From: VXYL01 sp965199945
GTDB taxonomy: Bacteria > Pseudomonadota > Gammaproteobacteria > Pseudomonadales > Azotimanducaceae
Direction: 5' to 3'
Length of the DNA stretch: 64,000 nucleotides
Assembly: GCA_965199945.1 (NCBI GenBank)
Contig: OZ241354.1
Span: 2,542,001-2,606,000, forward strand
The notes under the pieces were generated by a model that made no database searches, was not told where the DNA came from, and was given only the letters and a program-made list of their open reading frames with translations. Positions 17,274 through 28,045 of this stretch are shown in pieces; position 1 is the stretch's first letter, and the number at the start of each line of letters is the position of its first letter. Made by a program: the position numbers and the translations under genes.

Positions 17274-20200
17274 AGCGGGCTGGCGACAGGGGACGGGCGC
17301 CGGGCAGTCCGCCGCCGGCTTGGCCGTTCGGTGCTCATGGACGGCGGCGCGGGTCGGCGGGCGACATTCGGTGGCTGCGCTTCGCGCCGTTCGCGTTGTT
17401 CGTCCTCGGCATCCTGGGCTACGGAGCGGCCTTCGCCTGGGACATGCTCCACCGCTTCGACCTGCTCAACCTGGTCCGCGACGGCTTCCGGGACGACGCG
17501 TACTACTACTTCCAGATCGCCCATCACATGGCCGAGGGGCGGTTCTCGACCTTCGACGGCGGCCTCACGCGCACCAACGGCTACCACCCGCTGTGGCTGT
17601 TCGCGGTCACGCCCTTCTACTGGGTGTTCGACAAGACCGAGGCGCTGTTCGCCGTCAAGGCGTTCGAGATCATGCTGCTCGCTGGCGGAGTGGCATTGGT
17701 GGCCGTGGCGGCGCGGGTGGCGCGGCTGCCGTGGATTCTGCTGTTCGCCGCGCTGCCGGCGCTCTATGCGCAGCCCGGCATGTTGTTGGGCATGGAGTCC
17801 GCGTTGGCGCTGTTCACGCTGGGGCTGCTGTTCCTGGCAGTGTGTCTCTTCGCACACGATCCGGTGCGCTGGCGTTGGCTGCTCGCGGCGGTGCTTTTCG
17901 CGCTGCCCTGGGCCCGCTTGGAATACCTCGCCATCGCCGTGGCGGTGCCAATGGCGCTGTGCTTCATCGAGTGGACGGGGCGGCTGCCCGGCGCTGCCGA
18001 GACGGCGACGAACGGTTCTTCCTCGAGAGCGCCGGGCCTGGCCCGTTTTCGACTCGCGCTGCCGCAGGCCGCGGTGCCGCTGGCCGGCGCCTTGGCCGGC
18101 ATGCTCGTCTACTTCGCCTACAACGGCATCGTCTTCGGCGGCGTCTTGCCGGTGAGCGGCGCGACGAAGGCGTTCTGGTCGCACCGGAGGTTCCACGAGG
18201 AAGGCGGCTACGATCTGGCGGCGAACTTCGATGCCTTTACGCACTCGGATTTCTTCGACGACGAACTCCTGATTGCGTTGGAGGTGTGCGTCTACGCGCT
18301 CTTGGTCTGGTCGCTCTCGCGCCGCTTCCGCAGCCGCGAGGGCGGGCTGCTCCTGGCCTTCATGGTGGGCGTCTTCGGCCTGGCCGCCGGCCACCTGGCC
18401 AAGTTCGCGTACAGCGTTCTTTTCGTGCATCCGGATTTCGGCAAGTTCGCTTGGTACTACATTCCCGCCTATCTGATGGAGGCGCTCGTCGTGCCCGCGC
18501 GGTGCTTCGTCGGCCTCTACGTCCTGCGTTGCGTCCTGGGGCGCAGACTGCCGCGCACATCCGACGTTCTGCGCTTCGGCGGCATCGTCGTGGTTGGCGT
18601 GGCGCTGCTCGCCAAGGCGGACTTCGCCGCGCCGTTCCGGTTCGTGGACACGCACGACGAGTTGCGGTTCCACGGGGAGGGCGACCTTCATGCGTACTCG
18701 GGCGTGGCGGCCATGAACCGCTTGCTGCCGCAGAACGCATTGGTCGGGTCCTTCGACAGCGGCGTCGTCGGGTATTTCGCACACGCGCAAGTTATGAACC
18801 TCGACGGGCTGGTCAATTCCTACGGCAACAAGGAGGCGCTTGCCGACCGCGGCAACAACGTGTTCGACTTGTTTGGTCTCTCCTACGTCGGCAACATCTT
18901 CTACAAGAGACAGCCGCCCAACAGCCTCACTGGCGATGCTCGCCCGGTATTCGAAACGCACGCGAACGGTCTCAGTCACCAGCGACGTGGTCCAAAGCAG
19001 TTCAGGCTCTATTCGCCGCACGAAAGCCCTGCTCGGTTCCGGGAGAGGATGGCCATGCTCCTAGAACGCCAGGCGGACGGCACGAGACTTCTGACGGAAG
19101 GGCGGCTGGCGCAGGCCTTCGCCACGGAATGCGCGGTGGACGAAGTGGCGGCGTGGACCTTCGGGCAGCCGGAGGAACGCGCTGTCAGCACATGGACTAG
19201 AATGGCGGACGGCTCGTGCAGCACTGCCGCCGTGGTTCCGAAGGGCTCGTCTTCTCCGGTGCGCGTACAGCGCATGGCGCTGGACGCGGCCGTGGCATTT
19301 CGAGTCGGCGGGAAACGGCCGGCGATCAAAGGCGAGTTCGATGTCTATCTCTTGGAAAGACGGCTGTTCTACGTGAAGGACCTGTGCAAGCAGGCGGATG
19401 TCGAGACACGGTTTTTTCTGCATCTTGTGCCGGCTGCGGACGACTTCGACGAGGGCCGTGAGTCGCTCGGCTTCAACAACGCCAACTTCATGCTCGAGGA
19501 ATACGGCGGGGGGAGGGCAAGCTGGGGTGCGGATGGGAGCTCCTGTCTGGCGGAGGTCCCGCTCCCGAAATACGCCATCGCCACGGCGAGCACAGGCCAG
19601 TTCAAGGCCGAGGCCCCTGTCTGGGAGGGCGTGACGACCATCGACCTTGAACGCAATGCGGACGGTGTCGGGTTCGCAGTAGCGGGGCGGATAGCGCAGG
19701 CGTTCGCCCTGGAGTGCGCCGCGGACGAACTCGCGCTATGGACCTTTGGGTCGCCGGAGAAACAGGCGATCAGCACATGGACGAGAACGGCAGACGGTTC
19801 GTGCATGAGCGTCTTCGCGCTGCAGCACGGCCATCAGCCACCTTTGCGCGTGCGCCGCGCCGTGCTGGACGAGGCGTTGACGCAACGGACCGGCGGGTTG
19901 AGGCCGGCGATTCGCGCTGACTCGACGCAGCCGGGCGGATTCGACGTCTATCTTGCGAAAGACGCCTTGGTCTATGTGAAGGAGGCGTGCGAACGGGCAG
20001 ATGTCGAGACGCCGTTCTTTCTGCACGTCGTGCCGGCTGGCGACGACTTCGACGACGGCCGCGAGTCAACCGGCTACAATAATCTCGACTTCATGCTGGC
20101 GCAGCGTGGCCATTGGCTTGGCGAGGAAGGGAAGGTCGGCCCCTGTCTGGCGGAGGTTCCCCTTCCGCCCTACCGCATCGCCGAGATCAGGACGGGGCAA

Positions 20201-20275
20201 TACATGGCGGAGGACTTCCACCGGGTCTGGGAGGGCGAAATCGGCCGCGACCAGTTGAAGACGGAGGGAGCGTGA
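17270..20275 (+). CDS. array copy 2: GT-C-like membrane protein with two modules
   Basis: The product has 1001 residues. TTG start 17270 overlaps the previous stop (TTGA), with GGAGG 5-10 bases upstream. The membrane part is complete: DDAYYYFQIAHHMAEG, TRTNGYHPLWLF, VYFAYNGIVFGG, HLAKFAYSVLF and VMNLDGLVNSYG. Two full modules follow, beginning near RFRERMAMLLERQADG (about residue 590) and near VTTIDLERNADGVGF (about residue 790). Each has four conserved cysteines, and the second ends IAEIRTGQYMAEDFHRVWEG. One of the full-length copies. Predicted inner-membrane protein; the modules probably face the periplasm with one disulphide per half-module (inference from cysteine pairing). Confidence 0.85.
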   Translation: MKRAGDRGRAPGSPPPAWPFGAHGRRRGSAGDIRWLRFAPFALFVLGILGYGAAFAWDMLHRFDLLNLVRDGFRDDAYYYFQIAHHMAEGRFSTFDGGLTRTNGYHPLWLFAVTPFYWVFDKTEALFAVKAFEIMLLAGGVALVAVAARVARLPWILLFAALPALYAQPGMLLGMESALALFTLGLLFLAVCLFAHDPVRWRWLLAAVLFALPWARLEYLAIAVAVPMALCFIEWTGRLPGAAETATNGSSSRAPGLARFRLALPQAAVPLAGALAGMLVYFAYNGIVFGGVLPVSGATKAFWSHRRFHEEGGYDLAANFDAFTHSDFFDDELLIALEVCVYALLVWSLSRRFRSREGGLLLAFMVGVFGLAAGHLAKFAYSVLFVHPDFGKFAWYYIPAYLMEALVVPARCFVGLYVLRCVLGRRLPRTSDVLRFGGIVVVGVALLAKADFAAPFRFVDTHDELRFHGEGDLHAYSGVAAMNRLLPQNALVGSFDSGVVGYFAHAQVMNLDGLVNSYGNKEALADRGNNVFDLFGLSYVGNIFYKRQPPNSLTGDARPVFETHANGLSHQRRGPKQFRLYSPHESPARFRERMAMLLERQADGTRLLTEGRLAQAFATECAVDEVAAWTFGQPEERAVSTWTRMADGSCSTAAVVPKGSSSPVRVQRMALDAAVAFRVGGKRPAIKGEFDVYLLERRLFYVKDLCKQADVETRFFLHLVPAADDFDEGRESLGFNNANFMLEEYGGGRASWGADGSSCLAEVPLPKYAIATASTGQFKAEAPVWEGVTTIDLERNADGVGFAVAGRIAQAFALECAADELALWTFGSPEKQAISTWTRTADGSCMSVFALQHGHQPPLRVRRAVLDEALTQRTGGLRPAIRADSTQPGGFDVYLAKDALVYVKEACERADVETPFFLHVVPAGDDFDDGRESTGYNNLDFMLAQRGHWLGEEGKVGPCLAEVPLPPYRIAEIRTGQYMAEDFHRVWEGEIGRDQLKTEGA

Positions 20276-23200
20276 AGCGGGCCGGCGGCACAGGACCGAC
20301 GGCTGGCGATCCGCGGCCTGCCTGGTCGCTCGCCATTCGTGATTGGGGGTTCGGCGCAGACGGCTTTGGGCCGTTGCGTAGTGCGCCGTTCGCGCTGTTC
20401 GTCGTCGGCATCCTAGGCTACGGGGCGGCGTTCGCCTGGTACATGCTGGATCGCTTCGACATCGTCAACCTGCTACGGGACGTGAGCTACGACGACGCGT
20501 TCTACTACTTCCAGATCGCCTACCACATGGCCGAGGGGCGGTTCTCGACCTTCGACGGCGGCATCACCCGCACCAACGGCTACCACCCGCTGTGGATGTT
20601 CTTGATCACTCCCTTCTACTGGGTGTTCGACAAGACCGCGGCGCTGTTCGCCATCAAAGCGTTCGAGGTCATGCTGATCGCTGGCGGAGTGGCCTTGGTC
20701 GCCGTCGCGGTGCGCGTGGCGCGTCTGCCGTGGTTCCTGCTGTTCGCCGGGCTGCCGGCACTCTATGCGCAAAAAGGCATGCTGCTTGGCTTGGAGGCGG
20801 CGCTCGGACTGTTCACGCTGGGGCTGATGCTCCTGGTCGTGTGTCTCTTCGGCGGACGTCCCGCACGCTGGCGCTGGCCGCTTGCGGCGGTGGTCTTCGC
20901 GCTGCCGTGGGTGCGCTTGGAGTACGCTGCCATCGCAGTGGCGGTGGCAGGGGCGCTGTGGTTCCTCGAGTGGCGCGGTCGGCTGCCCTGTGCCGCCGAG
21001 ACGGCCGCGAGCGGCTCTTCTCCAGGCCCGCCTCCATGTTCGCCGGGCAGTGCGACATTGCGTCCTTGGCGGTTCCAGGCCGCGCTGCCGCTGGCCGGCG
21101 CCTTCGCCGGAATCCTCGTCTACTTCGCCTACAACGGCGTCGTCTTCGGCGGCATCGTGCCGGTGAGCGGCGCGGTGAAGGCCCTTCATTCGCAGTGGCT
21201 GTGGGCCGATCACGGCTACAGCCTGGCAGCGAACTTCCGCGCCTATGCCCGATCGGAATTCTTCGACGACGAGCTCCTGATCGCGCTGGAGGTCTGCGTC
21301 TATGCGCTGCTGGTCTGGTGGCTGTCGCGCCGCTTCCGCAGCCGCGAAGGTGCGCTGCTGCTGGTCTTCATGGTCGGCGTTTTCGGATTGGCGGCCGGCC
21401 ATCTGGCCAAGTTCGCGCAGAGCGTTCTTTTCGTGTATCCAGTGTACGGACAGTACTCTTGGTACTTCGTTCCGGGCTACCTGATGGAGGCGCTCGTCGT
21501 TCCAGTCAGGTGCTTCGTCGGCATCTATGTCCTGCGCTGCGTCTTTGCCGCGAAGAGTCCGGGCGCGTCCGACATTCTGTGCTTGGTGGGGATAGTCGCC
21601 GCCGTCGGGACTCTGCTTGCCAAGGTCGATTTCGCCGCGCCGTTCCGGTTCGTCGACGCGAGCGCCGAATCGACGGGTCATGGCTCAGATCTGCACTCGT
21701 ACATGGGCGTGTTGGCGATGAACCGTTTGCTGCCTGAAAACGCGTCGGTGGGCTCCTCGGACAGCGGCATCGTCGGGTATTTCGCGCGACACCCAGTCGT
21801 GAACCTGGATGGGTTGGCCAATTCCTACGCCTACAAGGAACGCATGGAGAGGGAGAGTGTCCACCTCAGCCCGTTCGACAGGCGCCTTGGGTTGCTCTAC
21901 TTCGCCAACGCGTTCCGCAAGTCGGACGTGTCCAACTTGTCCGCCAAAGGTCATTGCCGCTCGTTCGAGACGGTTGCGAGCGGCACCGCTCCCCGCCCAC
22001 TCGGCGGAGTACAATTCAGGATCTATTCGCGCTCGTCGTGCGAACGTTCCACGCCGTTGTGGGAAAGAACGGCCCCCTTCGAGAGGCAGGCCGACGGCAC
22101 CGGGCTCCTGGTAGAGGGGCGGATGGCGCAGGCCTTCGCCGTGGAATGCGCGGCGGACGAAGTGGCGGAGTGGACCTTCGACGGAAGGGTTGGGTCGGTC
22201 AGCCACTGGACGCGCGCGGCAAACGGCCTTTGCGCCAGCGCGCTGGTGCTGCCGCACGGCCATCTTCCTCCGGTGCGTGTGCGGCGCACGACGCTGCGCG
22301 AAGCGGTGGCCGGTCTGACGGGAGGTCTTCCGCCGGTGATCCAGGCGGATCGGGCACATTCGCGCGGGTTCGATGTCTACTTGGTGGGAAGGCGCTTGTT
22401 CTACGTGAAGGAGAGATGCGAACAGGTCGACGCCGAGACGGGGGTCTTTCTTCATCTGTACGAGAACCCGGCCGCTGGCACGAAAAACGCCAGTTTCATA
22501 TTCGAGTACCACGGCGGCTGGTCCGGCGAGGACGGCAGCCCGTGTCTGGCGGAATTTGCGCTCCCGAACACGCACGTCGCCGCTCTGAAGACCGGCCAGG
22601 GCACGGCGGAGGGCGATCTCTGGGCCGACGTGATCCCACTCGATCTTGAACGCTCCGCGGATGGCGTGGGTGCCTTGGCGAGGTCCGGGACCGCGTGGGC
22701 GTTCGCTTCGGAGTGCGCTGCGGACGAAGCGGTGGCATGGGCTCTTGGGCTGCGGCGCATGCGTGATCAACGGCGACTTTCGCGGGAACGAGTCCGCCGT
22801 CGAGTTCTCGGCCGGCAAGAGGAACGAGCGATCAGCGCGTGGACTCGAACCGCGAACGGCTCGTGTGCCAGCACCCTGATGCTGCCGCCGGGCCATCTTC
22901 CGATTCGCGTGCGGCGCACGACGATGGGCGAGGCGTTGGCACAGCGAGTCGGCGAACGGTCGCCGGCGATCCGGGCGGATGCGGCGCGTCCGCGCGGGTT
23001 CGACGTCTATCTTCTGGAAGACGCCTTGGTCTACGCGAAGGAGAAGTGCGAACGGATCGATTACGAGATGCCGTTTTTCCTCCATCTGGTGCCTGCTGGG
23101 AACGACTTCGACGAGGGCCGCGAGGCGCATGGCTTCAACAACGCAGACTTCATGTTCGCGTATCGCGGCGTCTGGTCGGGCGAGGCCGGGAGCCCCTGCC

Positions 23201-23757
23201 TAACGGAGGTTTCGCTGCCGGACTACGGCATCGCCGAGATCAGGACGGGCCAGTACAGGATGGACGATTTCCGCCACATCTGGGCAGGGCGCGTGCGCTC
23301 CGACCCGCGGCCAACGGAGGAGGAGGCGGTTCGCGCGCGGCGGGCCCTGCGGGAGGCGTTGGCATCGCGAGTCGGCGGACGCTCGCCGGCGATTCGCGCG
23401 GATGCGGCGCATCCGCGCGGGTTCGACGTCTATCTTCTGGAAGACGCCTTGGTCTACGCGAAGGAGAGGTGCGACCGGATCGACGTCGAGACGCCGTTCT
23501 TCCTGCACGTCGTGCCGGCTGGCGACGACTTCGACGACGGCCGCGAGGCGCATGGCTTCAACAACCACGACTTCCTGCTCGAACGCCACGGCGATCGGTT
23601 CGGCGAGGAGAGGGGAGGCGGCCCATGCCTGGCCGAAGTTCCGCTTCCGGACTACGGCATCGCCGAGATCAGGACGGGACAGTACAGGCTGGACGACCTG
23701 CGCCGGATCTGGGAAGGAGAAGTGCGCCCCGACCAGCCGACGACGGAGGGAGCTTGA
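20272..23757 (+). CDS. array copy 3: GT-C-like membrane protein with two and a half modules
   Basis: The product has 1161 residues. The GTG start at 20272 overlaps the stop of copy 2 (GTGA), with GGAGGGAGC upstream. The membrane part is intact (DDAFYYFQIAYHMAEG, TRTNGYHPLWMF). The tail has module 1 (RQADGTGLLVEGRMAQAFAV onward), and module 2 with an insert of about 20 Arg-rich residues after AWALG that looks like a locally shifted frame. A final half-module B starts RARRALREALASRVGGR. The half-module block from about 23325 to the end is nearly identical to the ends of copies 8 and 9, showing recent duplication or gene conversion. Predicted inner-membrane glycosyltransferase-like protein. Confidence 0.85.
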   Translation: MKRAGGTGPTAGDPRPAWSLAIRDWGFGADGFGPLRSAPFALFVVGILGYGAAFAWYMLDRFDIVNLLRDVSYDDAFYYFQIAYHMAEGRFSTFDGGITRTNGYHPLWMFLITPFYWVFDKTAALFAIKAFEVMLIAGGVALVAVAVRVARLPWFLLFAGLPALYAQKGMLLGLEAALGLFTLGLMLLVVCLFGGRPARWRWPLAAVVFALPWVRLEYAAIAVAVAGALWFLEWRGRLPCAAETAASGSSPGPPPCSPGSATLRPWRFQAALPLAGAFAGILVYFAYNGVVFGGIVPVSGAVKALHSQWLWADHGYSLAANFRAYARSEFFDDELLIALEVCVYALLVWWLSRRFRSREGALLLVFMVGVFGLAAGHLAKFAQSVLFVYPVYGQYSWYFVPGYLMEALVVPVRCFVGIYVLRCVFAAKSPGASDILCLVGIVAAVGTLLAKVDFAAPFRFVDASAESTGHGSDLHSYMGVLAMNRLLPENASVGSSDSGIVGYFARHPVVNLDGLANSYAYKERMERESVHLSPFDRRLGLLYFANAFRKSDVSNLSAKGHCRSFETVASGTAPRPLGGVQFRIYSRSSCERSTPLWERTAPFERQADGTGLLVEGRMAQAFAVECAADEVAEWTFDGRVGSVSHWTRAANGLCASALVLPHGHLPPVRVRRTTLREAVAGLTGGLPPVIQADRAHSRGFDVYLVGRRLFYVKERCEQVDAETGVFLHLYENPAAGTKNASFIFEYHGGWSGEDGSPCLAEFALPNTHVAALKTGQGTAEGDLWADVIPLDLERSADGVGALARSGTAWAFASECAADEAVAWALGLRRMRDQRRLSRERVRRRVLGRQEERAISAWTRTANGSCASTLMLPPGHLPIRVRRTTMGEALAQRVGERSPAIRADAARPRGFDVYLLEDALVYAKEKCERIDYEMPFFLHLVPAGNDFDEGREAHGFNNADFMFAYRGVWSGEAGSPCLTEVSLPDYGIAEIRTGQYRMDDFRHIWAGRVRSDPRPTEEEAVRARRALREALASRVGGRSPAIRADAAHPRGFDVYLLEDALVYAKERCDRIDVETPFFLHVVPAGDDFDDGREAHGFNNHDFLLERHGDRFGEERGGGPCLAEVPLPDYGIAEIRTGQYRLDDLRRIWEGEVRPDQPTTEGA

Positions 23758-25289
23758 CGCAGTACGGAATCGCGGAGCGCACGTCGGTCGGTCACTGGCC
23801 GCGTTGGCTCGTCGTTCACGAACGGTTGCCCGGAGGCGCCCTTGCGCCGCTGCGCAACGCGCCGTTCGCCCTGTTCGTCGTGGGCATCCTGGGCTACGGG
23901 GCGGCCTTCGCCTGGCACATGCTCGGCCGCTTCGACCTCGTCAACCTGCTGCGCGACATGAGCTACGACGACGCGTTCTACTACTACCCAGATCGCCTAC
24001 CACATGGCCGAGGGGCGGTTCTCGACCTTCGACGGCGGCGTCACGCGCACCAACGGCTACCACCCGCTGTGGCTGTTCGTGATCACGCCCTTCTACTGGG
24101 TGTTCGACAAGACCGAGGCGCTGTTCGCCGTCAAGGCGTTCGAGATCGTGCTCATCGCTGGCGGCGTGGCCTTGGTCGCCGTCGCGGCGCGGGTGGCGCG
24201 TCTGCCTTGGATCCTGCTGTTCGCCGTGCTGCCGGCGCTCTATGCGCAGACCGGCATGCTGTTGGGTTTGGAGGCGGCCCTGGTGCTGTTCATGCTGGGG
24301 CTGCTGCTCTTGGCCATGTGCCTCTTCGCGGGCGACCCGGCGCGCTGGCGCTGGCCGCTTGCGGCGGTGGTCTTCGCGCTGCCCTGGGCGCGCCTGGAAT
24401 GCGCTGCGGTCGCCGTGGCGGCGGCGACGGCGCTGTGCTTCCTCGAGTGGTCGGGCCGGTTGTCCTGCGCTTCCGATGGCGCTTCGCCAGCGCGGCGGGC
24501 CGCGTCTCTTGCCGGGGCATCGCTCCGGCTCTTGCGGCTGCATGCGGCGGTGCCGCTTGCCGGGCCATCGCTGGCGTCTTCGTCTACATCGCCTACAACG
24601 GCATCGTCTTCGGCGGCATCGTGCCGGTGAGCGGGGCGGTCAAGGCGCTCTTGTCGCAACGCGAGTGGGAACGGGAAGGCGGCTACGGCCTGGCGGAGAG
24701 CGTCGAGGCGTTTGCGCGGTCGGAACCCTTCGACGGCGAACTCCTGACCGCGCTGGATGTCTGCGTCTACGCGCTCTTGGCGTGGTGGTTGGCACGCGGC
24801 TCCGGCCGCCGCGAGGACGACATCCTGCTGCCGCACGGGCATCTTGACCCGGTGCGGGTGCGGCGCGCGCCGCTGGCCGAGGCGGTGGCAGGCCTTGTTG
24901 GAGGCCGGCGACCGGCGATCCGGGCGGACTCGGCGCATCAGCGTGGATTCGACGTCTATGTCGCGGAAGACGCGTTGGTCTACGCGAAGGCGGCGTGCGA
25001 ACAGACGGACGTCGAGACGCCGTTCTTCCTGCATCTGGTGCCGGCCGGAGACGACTTCGAAGACGGGCGCGACGAGTTCGGCTACAACAACCTCGACTTC
25101 ATGCTGGCGTGGCATGGCGACTGGGACTGGCTTGGCGAGGCCGGGGAGATTGCCCCCTGTCTGGCGGAGGTTCCCCTTCCGAAATACGGCATCGCCGAGA
25201 TCAGGACGGGCCAGTACAGGACGGACGACCTGCGCCGGATCTGGGAAGGAGAAGTGCGCCTCGACCAGCCGGCGACGGAGGGGGCGTGA
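23754..25289 (+). pseudogene. array copy 4: truncated, double-frameshifted membrane protein copy
   Basis: TTG start 23754 overlaps the stop of copy 3. The first 79 codons match the family. Then an extra C at about 23987-23989 shifts the frame; the normal protein continues in the next frame (MAEGRFSTFDGG, TRTNGYHPLWLF, and so on) until a lost G near 24562-24565 restores the first frame (VYIAYNGIVFGG). The starting frame has no stop, so a 511-residue product with an Arg-rich out-of-frame centre could be made, but it could not be a working membrane enzyme. A further internal deletion joins the membrane part (ARGSGRRED) directly to a module (DDILLPHGHLDPVRV), removing the last membrane segments and most of half A. 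The end is identical in style to that of copy 5. Confidence 0.8.
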
Positions 25290-28045
25290 AGCGGTCGGGA
25301 GTCGCGGAGCACGGGCGGAGCAGGCGTTGGCCAGCTTGGCTCGTCGTTCACGAACGGTTGCCAGCGGGTGCCGTTGCGCCCTTGCGCAACGCGCTGTTTG
25401 CGCTGTTCGTGGTCGGCATCCTCGCCTACGGAGCGGCTCTCGCCTGGTACACGCTGCACCGCTTCGACCTGATCAATATGATCCGCGACGGCTATCGGGA
25501 CGACGCGTTCTACTACTTCCAGATCGCCTACCACATGGCCGAGGGGCGGTTCTCGACCTTCGACAGCGGCGTCACGCGCACCAACGGCTACCATCCGCTG
25601 TGGCTGTTCCTGATCACGCCCTTCTACTGGGCGTTCGACAAGGCCGAGGCGCTTTTCGCCGTCAAGGCGTTCGAGATCATGCTGCTCGCTGGCGGGGTGG
25701 CGCTGGTCGCCGTGGCGGCGCGCGTGGCGCGGCTGCCGTGGATCCTGCTCTTCGCTGTGCTGCCGGCGCTCTGCGCACAGCGCGGCATGCTCTGGGGACT
25801 GGAGGCCGCCCTGGTGCTCTTCATGCTCGGGGCGCTGATGCTGGCCGCGTGCCTCTTCGCACGCGACCCGGTGCGCTGGCGGTGGCCGCTTGCCGCGCTG
25901 GCCTTCGCGCTGCCCTGGGCGCGCCTGGAATGCGCCGCCGTGGCGGCAGCGGTGACGGCGGCGCTGTGCCTCTTCGAGTGGTCGGGGCGCTTTTGCTGGG
26001 CTTTTGCGTCGCCAAAGGCATCTGCCTCGGCCGGCGGGGCGGGTCGCTCGTTCTTGCGGCTGCAGGCGACGTTGCCGTTCGCTGCCGCCTTCGCTGGCAT
26101 CCTCGTCTACTTTGCCTACAACGGCATCGTCTTCGGGGGCGTCGTGCCGGTGAGCGGAGCGGTCAAGGTGTTTTGGTCGCAGGGGCTGTGGCGCGGGGAG
26201 GGCGGCTACAGTCTGGCCGAGAGCATCCAGGTCTTCGCGCGACTGGAAGCCTTCGACGGGGAACTCCTGACCGCCCTCGAGGTTTGCGTTTGGGCGCTGC
26301 TCGTCTGGTGGCTCTCGCGCGGGGCCCGCAGCCGCGAAGACGCGCTGCTCTTGGCCTTCGCGGCGGGCGTATTCGGTCTGGCCGCTGGGCATCTGGCCAA
26401 GTTCGCGCACAGCGTTCTCTCCATGCATCCAGACCTCTTGCTGCAGTACGAGTGGTACTTCGTTCCGGCGTACCTGATGGAGGCCCTCGTCGTGCTGTTG
26501 CGGTGCTGCGTCGGCATCTACCTCCTCCGGCGCTTGCTGAGGCCGAGGCTGCCGCGCACGTCCGACGTTCTGCGCTTCGCGGCGGTCGCCGCTGCTGGCG
26601 TCGTCCTTCTCGCCAAAGTAGACTTCGCCGAGCCGTTCCGGGCGGTCGACAGGGCGAGAGACTCGCTGGAGGAACTGGATGTTCGCGAGTACATGGGTGC
26701 CTTGGTCATGGACCGCCTGCTGCCGGAGGACACGCTGGTGGGGTCCTGGGACGGCGGGGCCATCGGCTACTTCTCGCGCCTGCCGGTAGTGAACTTGGAT
26801 GGATTGGCCAACTCCTACGAGTACAAGGAGGCGCTGGAAGAGGGGTCGGCTGGCGCGTTTTCGCGGCGGCACGGCATCTCCCACTTCGCCAATGCGTTCG
26901 TCGGCGAAGGGGACGCATGGGCGAGGACGACTCGCGTCTGGGAAGAGCAGGTCTCCTTCCAGCCGTCCGGTCCGTCCCTTCAAGGGACGGCCGCTTCCCG
27001 CCTGGGCTTCGACCTGCGCGCCGAGGACGGCCATCTCGTCTACGCGAAGGCGCCATGCACCGACGACGACGTCGCTCCCCGCTTTTTCCTGCATGTACTC
27101 GCGGTCTCCGAGGACGAACTTCCCGACCACCGCAAGCAGTTCGGGTTCGATAATCTCGACTTCCGGTTCAAGGACCACGGTGCCCTGCTCGACGGCGCAT
27201 GCCTGGCCCGCGTCCCCCTTCCGGAATACGAGATCGCGCGCGTCAGGACCGGTCAGATCGTTGATGTGGAAATTCTGTTCAAGGCCGCTCGCGGCAGTCG
27301 GCTGCGGTTCGGCGGACTGCAGTTCAAGCTCTACCGGCACGGCTCCGGGTTGAAATCGACGCCAATCGACCGCGCCGCCTGGTTGCGGGAGAAGATGGCG
27401 CCGCACCTCGAACCGCAGGCGGACGGCATTGGGCTGCTGTTGGAGGGCCGCACGGCGCAGGCGTTCGCGTGGGATTGCACGGCCGACGCAAACGAAGTAG
27501 CGGAGTGGTCCTTCGGCGGAAAGGTCGCGGCGATCACCGACTGGACGCGGACGGCGGAGGGCCTGTGCGCCAGCGCCCTCGTGCTGCCGCACGGACATCT
27601 TGATCCGGTGCGGGTGCGGCGCGCGGCGCTGGCCGAGGCCGCCTCCGGCTTGTCCGGAGGCCGCCCGCCGGCGATCCGGGCGGATTCGACGCACTTGGAT
27701 GGCTTCGACGTCTATCTCGCGGAAGACGCGTTGGTCTACGTGAAGACGGCGTGCGAACGGGTGAACTTCGAAACGCCGTTCTTCCTGCATGTCGTGCCGG
27801 CTGGCGACGACTTCGACGACGGCCGCGAGGCGCATGGCTACAACAACCTCGACTTCATGCTGGCGTGGCATGGCGACTGGGACTGGCTTGGCGAGGCCGG
27901 GGAGATTGCGCCCTGTCTGGCGGAGGTTCCCCTTCCGAAATACGGCATCGCCGAGATCAGGACGGGCCAGTACAGGACGGACGACCTGCGCCGGATCTGG
28001 GAAGGAGAAGTGCGCCTCGACCAGCCGGCGACGGAGGGGGCGTGA
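25286..28045 (+). CDS. array copy 5: GT-C-like membrane protein with an extra inserted half-module
   Basis: The product has 919 residues. GTG start 25286 overlaps the stop of copy 4. The membrane part is intact (DDAFYYFQIAYHMAEG, TRTNGYHPLWLF, VVNLDGLANSYEYKEA). Between SHFANAFVGEG and LFKAARGSRLRFGG there is an additional half-module B (HLVYAKAPC, FFLHVLAVSEDELPDHR, GACLARVPLPEYEIARVRT). Copy 10 has the same arrangement, while copies 8 and 9 lack it. One complete four-cysteine module follows. From about 27845 the gene end and the start of copy 6 are nearly identical to the junction between copies 4 and 5. Confidence 0.85.
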   Translation: MKRSGVAEHGRSRRWPAWLVVHERLPAGAVAPLRNALFALFVVGILAYGAALAWYTLHRFDLINMIRDGYRDDAFYYFQIAYHMAEGRFSTFDSGVTRTNGYHPLWLFLITPFYWAFDKAEALFAVKAFEIMLLAGGVALVAVAARVARLPWILLFAVLPALCAQRGMLWGLEAALVLFMLGALMLAACLFARDPVRWRWPLAALAFALPWARLECAAVAAAVTAALCLFEWSGRFCWAFASPKASASAGGAGRSFLRLQATLPFAAAFAGILVYFAYNGIVFGGVVPVSGAVKVFWSQGLWRGEGGYSLAESIQVFARLEAFDGELLTALEVCVWALLVWWLSRGARSREDALLLAFAAGVFGLAAGHLAKFAHSVLSMHPDLLLQYEWYFVPAYLMEALVVLLRCCVGIYLLRRLLRPRLPRTSDVLRFAAVAAAGVVLLAKVDFAEPFRAVDRARDSLEELDVREYMGALVMDRLLPEDTLVGSWDGGAIGYFSRLPVVNLDGLANSYEYKEALEEGSAGAFSRRHGISHFANAFVGEGDAWARTTRVWEEQVSFQPSGPSLQGTAASRLGFDLRAEDGHLVYAKAPCTDDDVAPRFFLHVLAVSEDELPDHRKQFGFDNLDFRFKDHGALLDGACLARVPLPEYEIARVRTGQIVDVEILFKAARGSRLRFGGLQFKLYRHGSGLKSTPIDRAAWLREKMAPHLEPQADGIGLLLEGRTAQAFAWDCTADANEVAEWSFGGKVAAITDWTRTAEGLCASALVLPHGHLDPVRVRRAALAEAASGLSGGRPPAIRADSTHLDGFDVYLAEDALVYVKTACERVNFETPFFLHVVPAGDDFDDGREAHGYNNLDFMLAWHGDWDWLGEAGEIAPCLAEVPLPKYGIAEIRTGQYRTDDLRRIWEGEVRLDQPATEGA

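Noticed and set aside
23990..24560. Arg-rich central part of copy 4 as a new domain
   Set aside because: The family protein is encoded in the neighbouring frame over the same stretch. The Arg-rich reading is a frameshift product.
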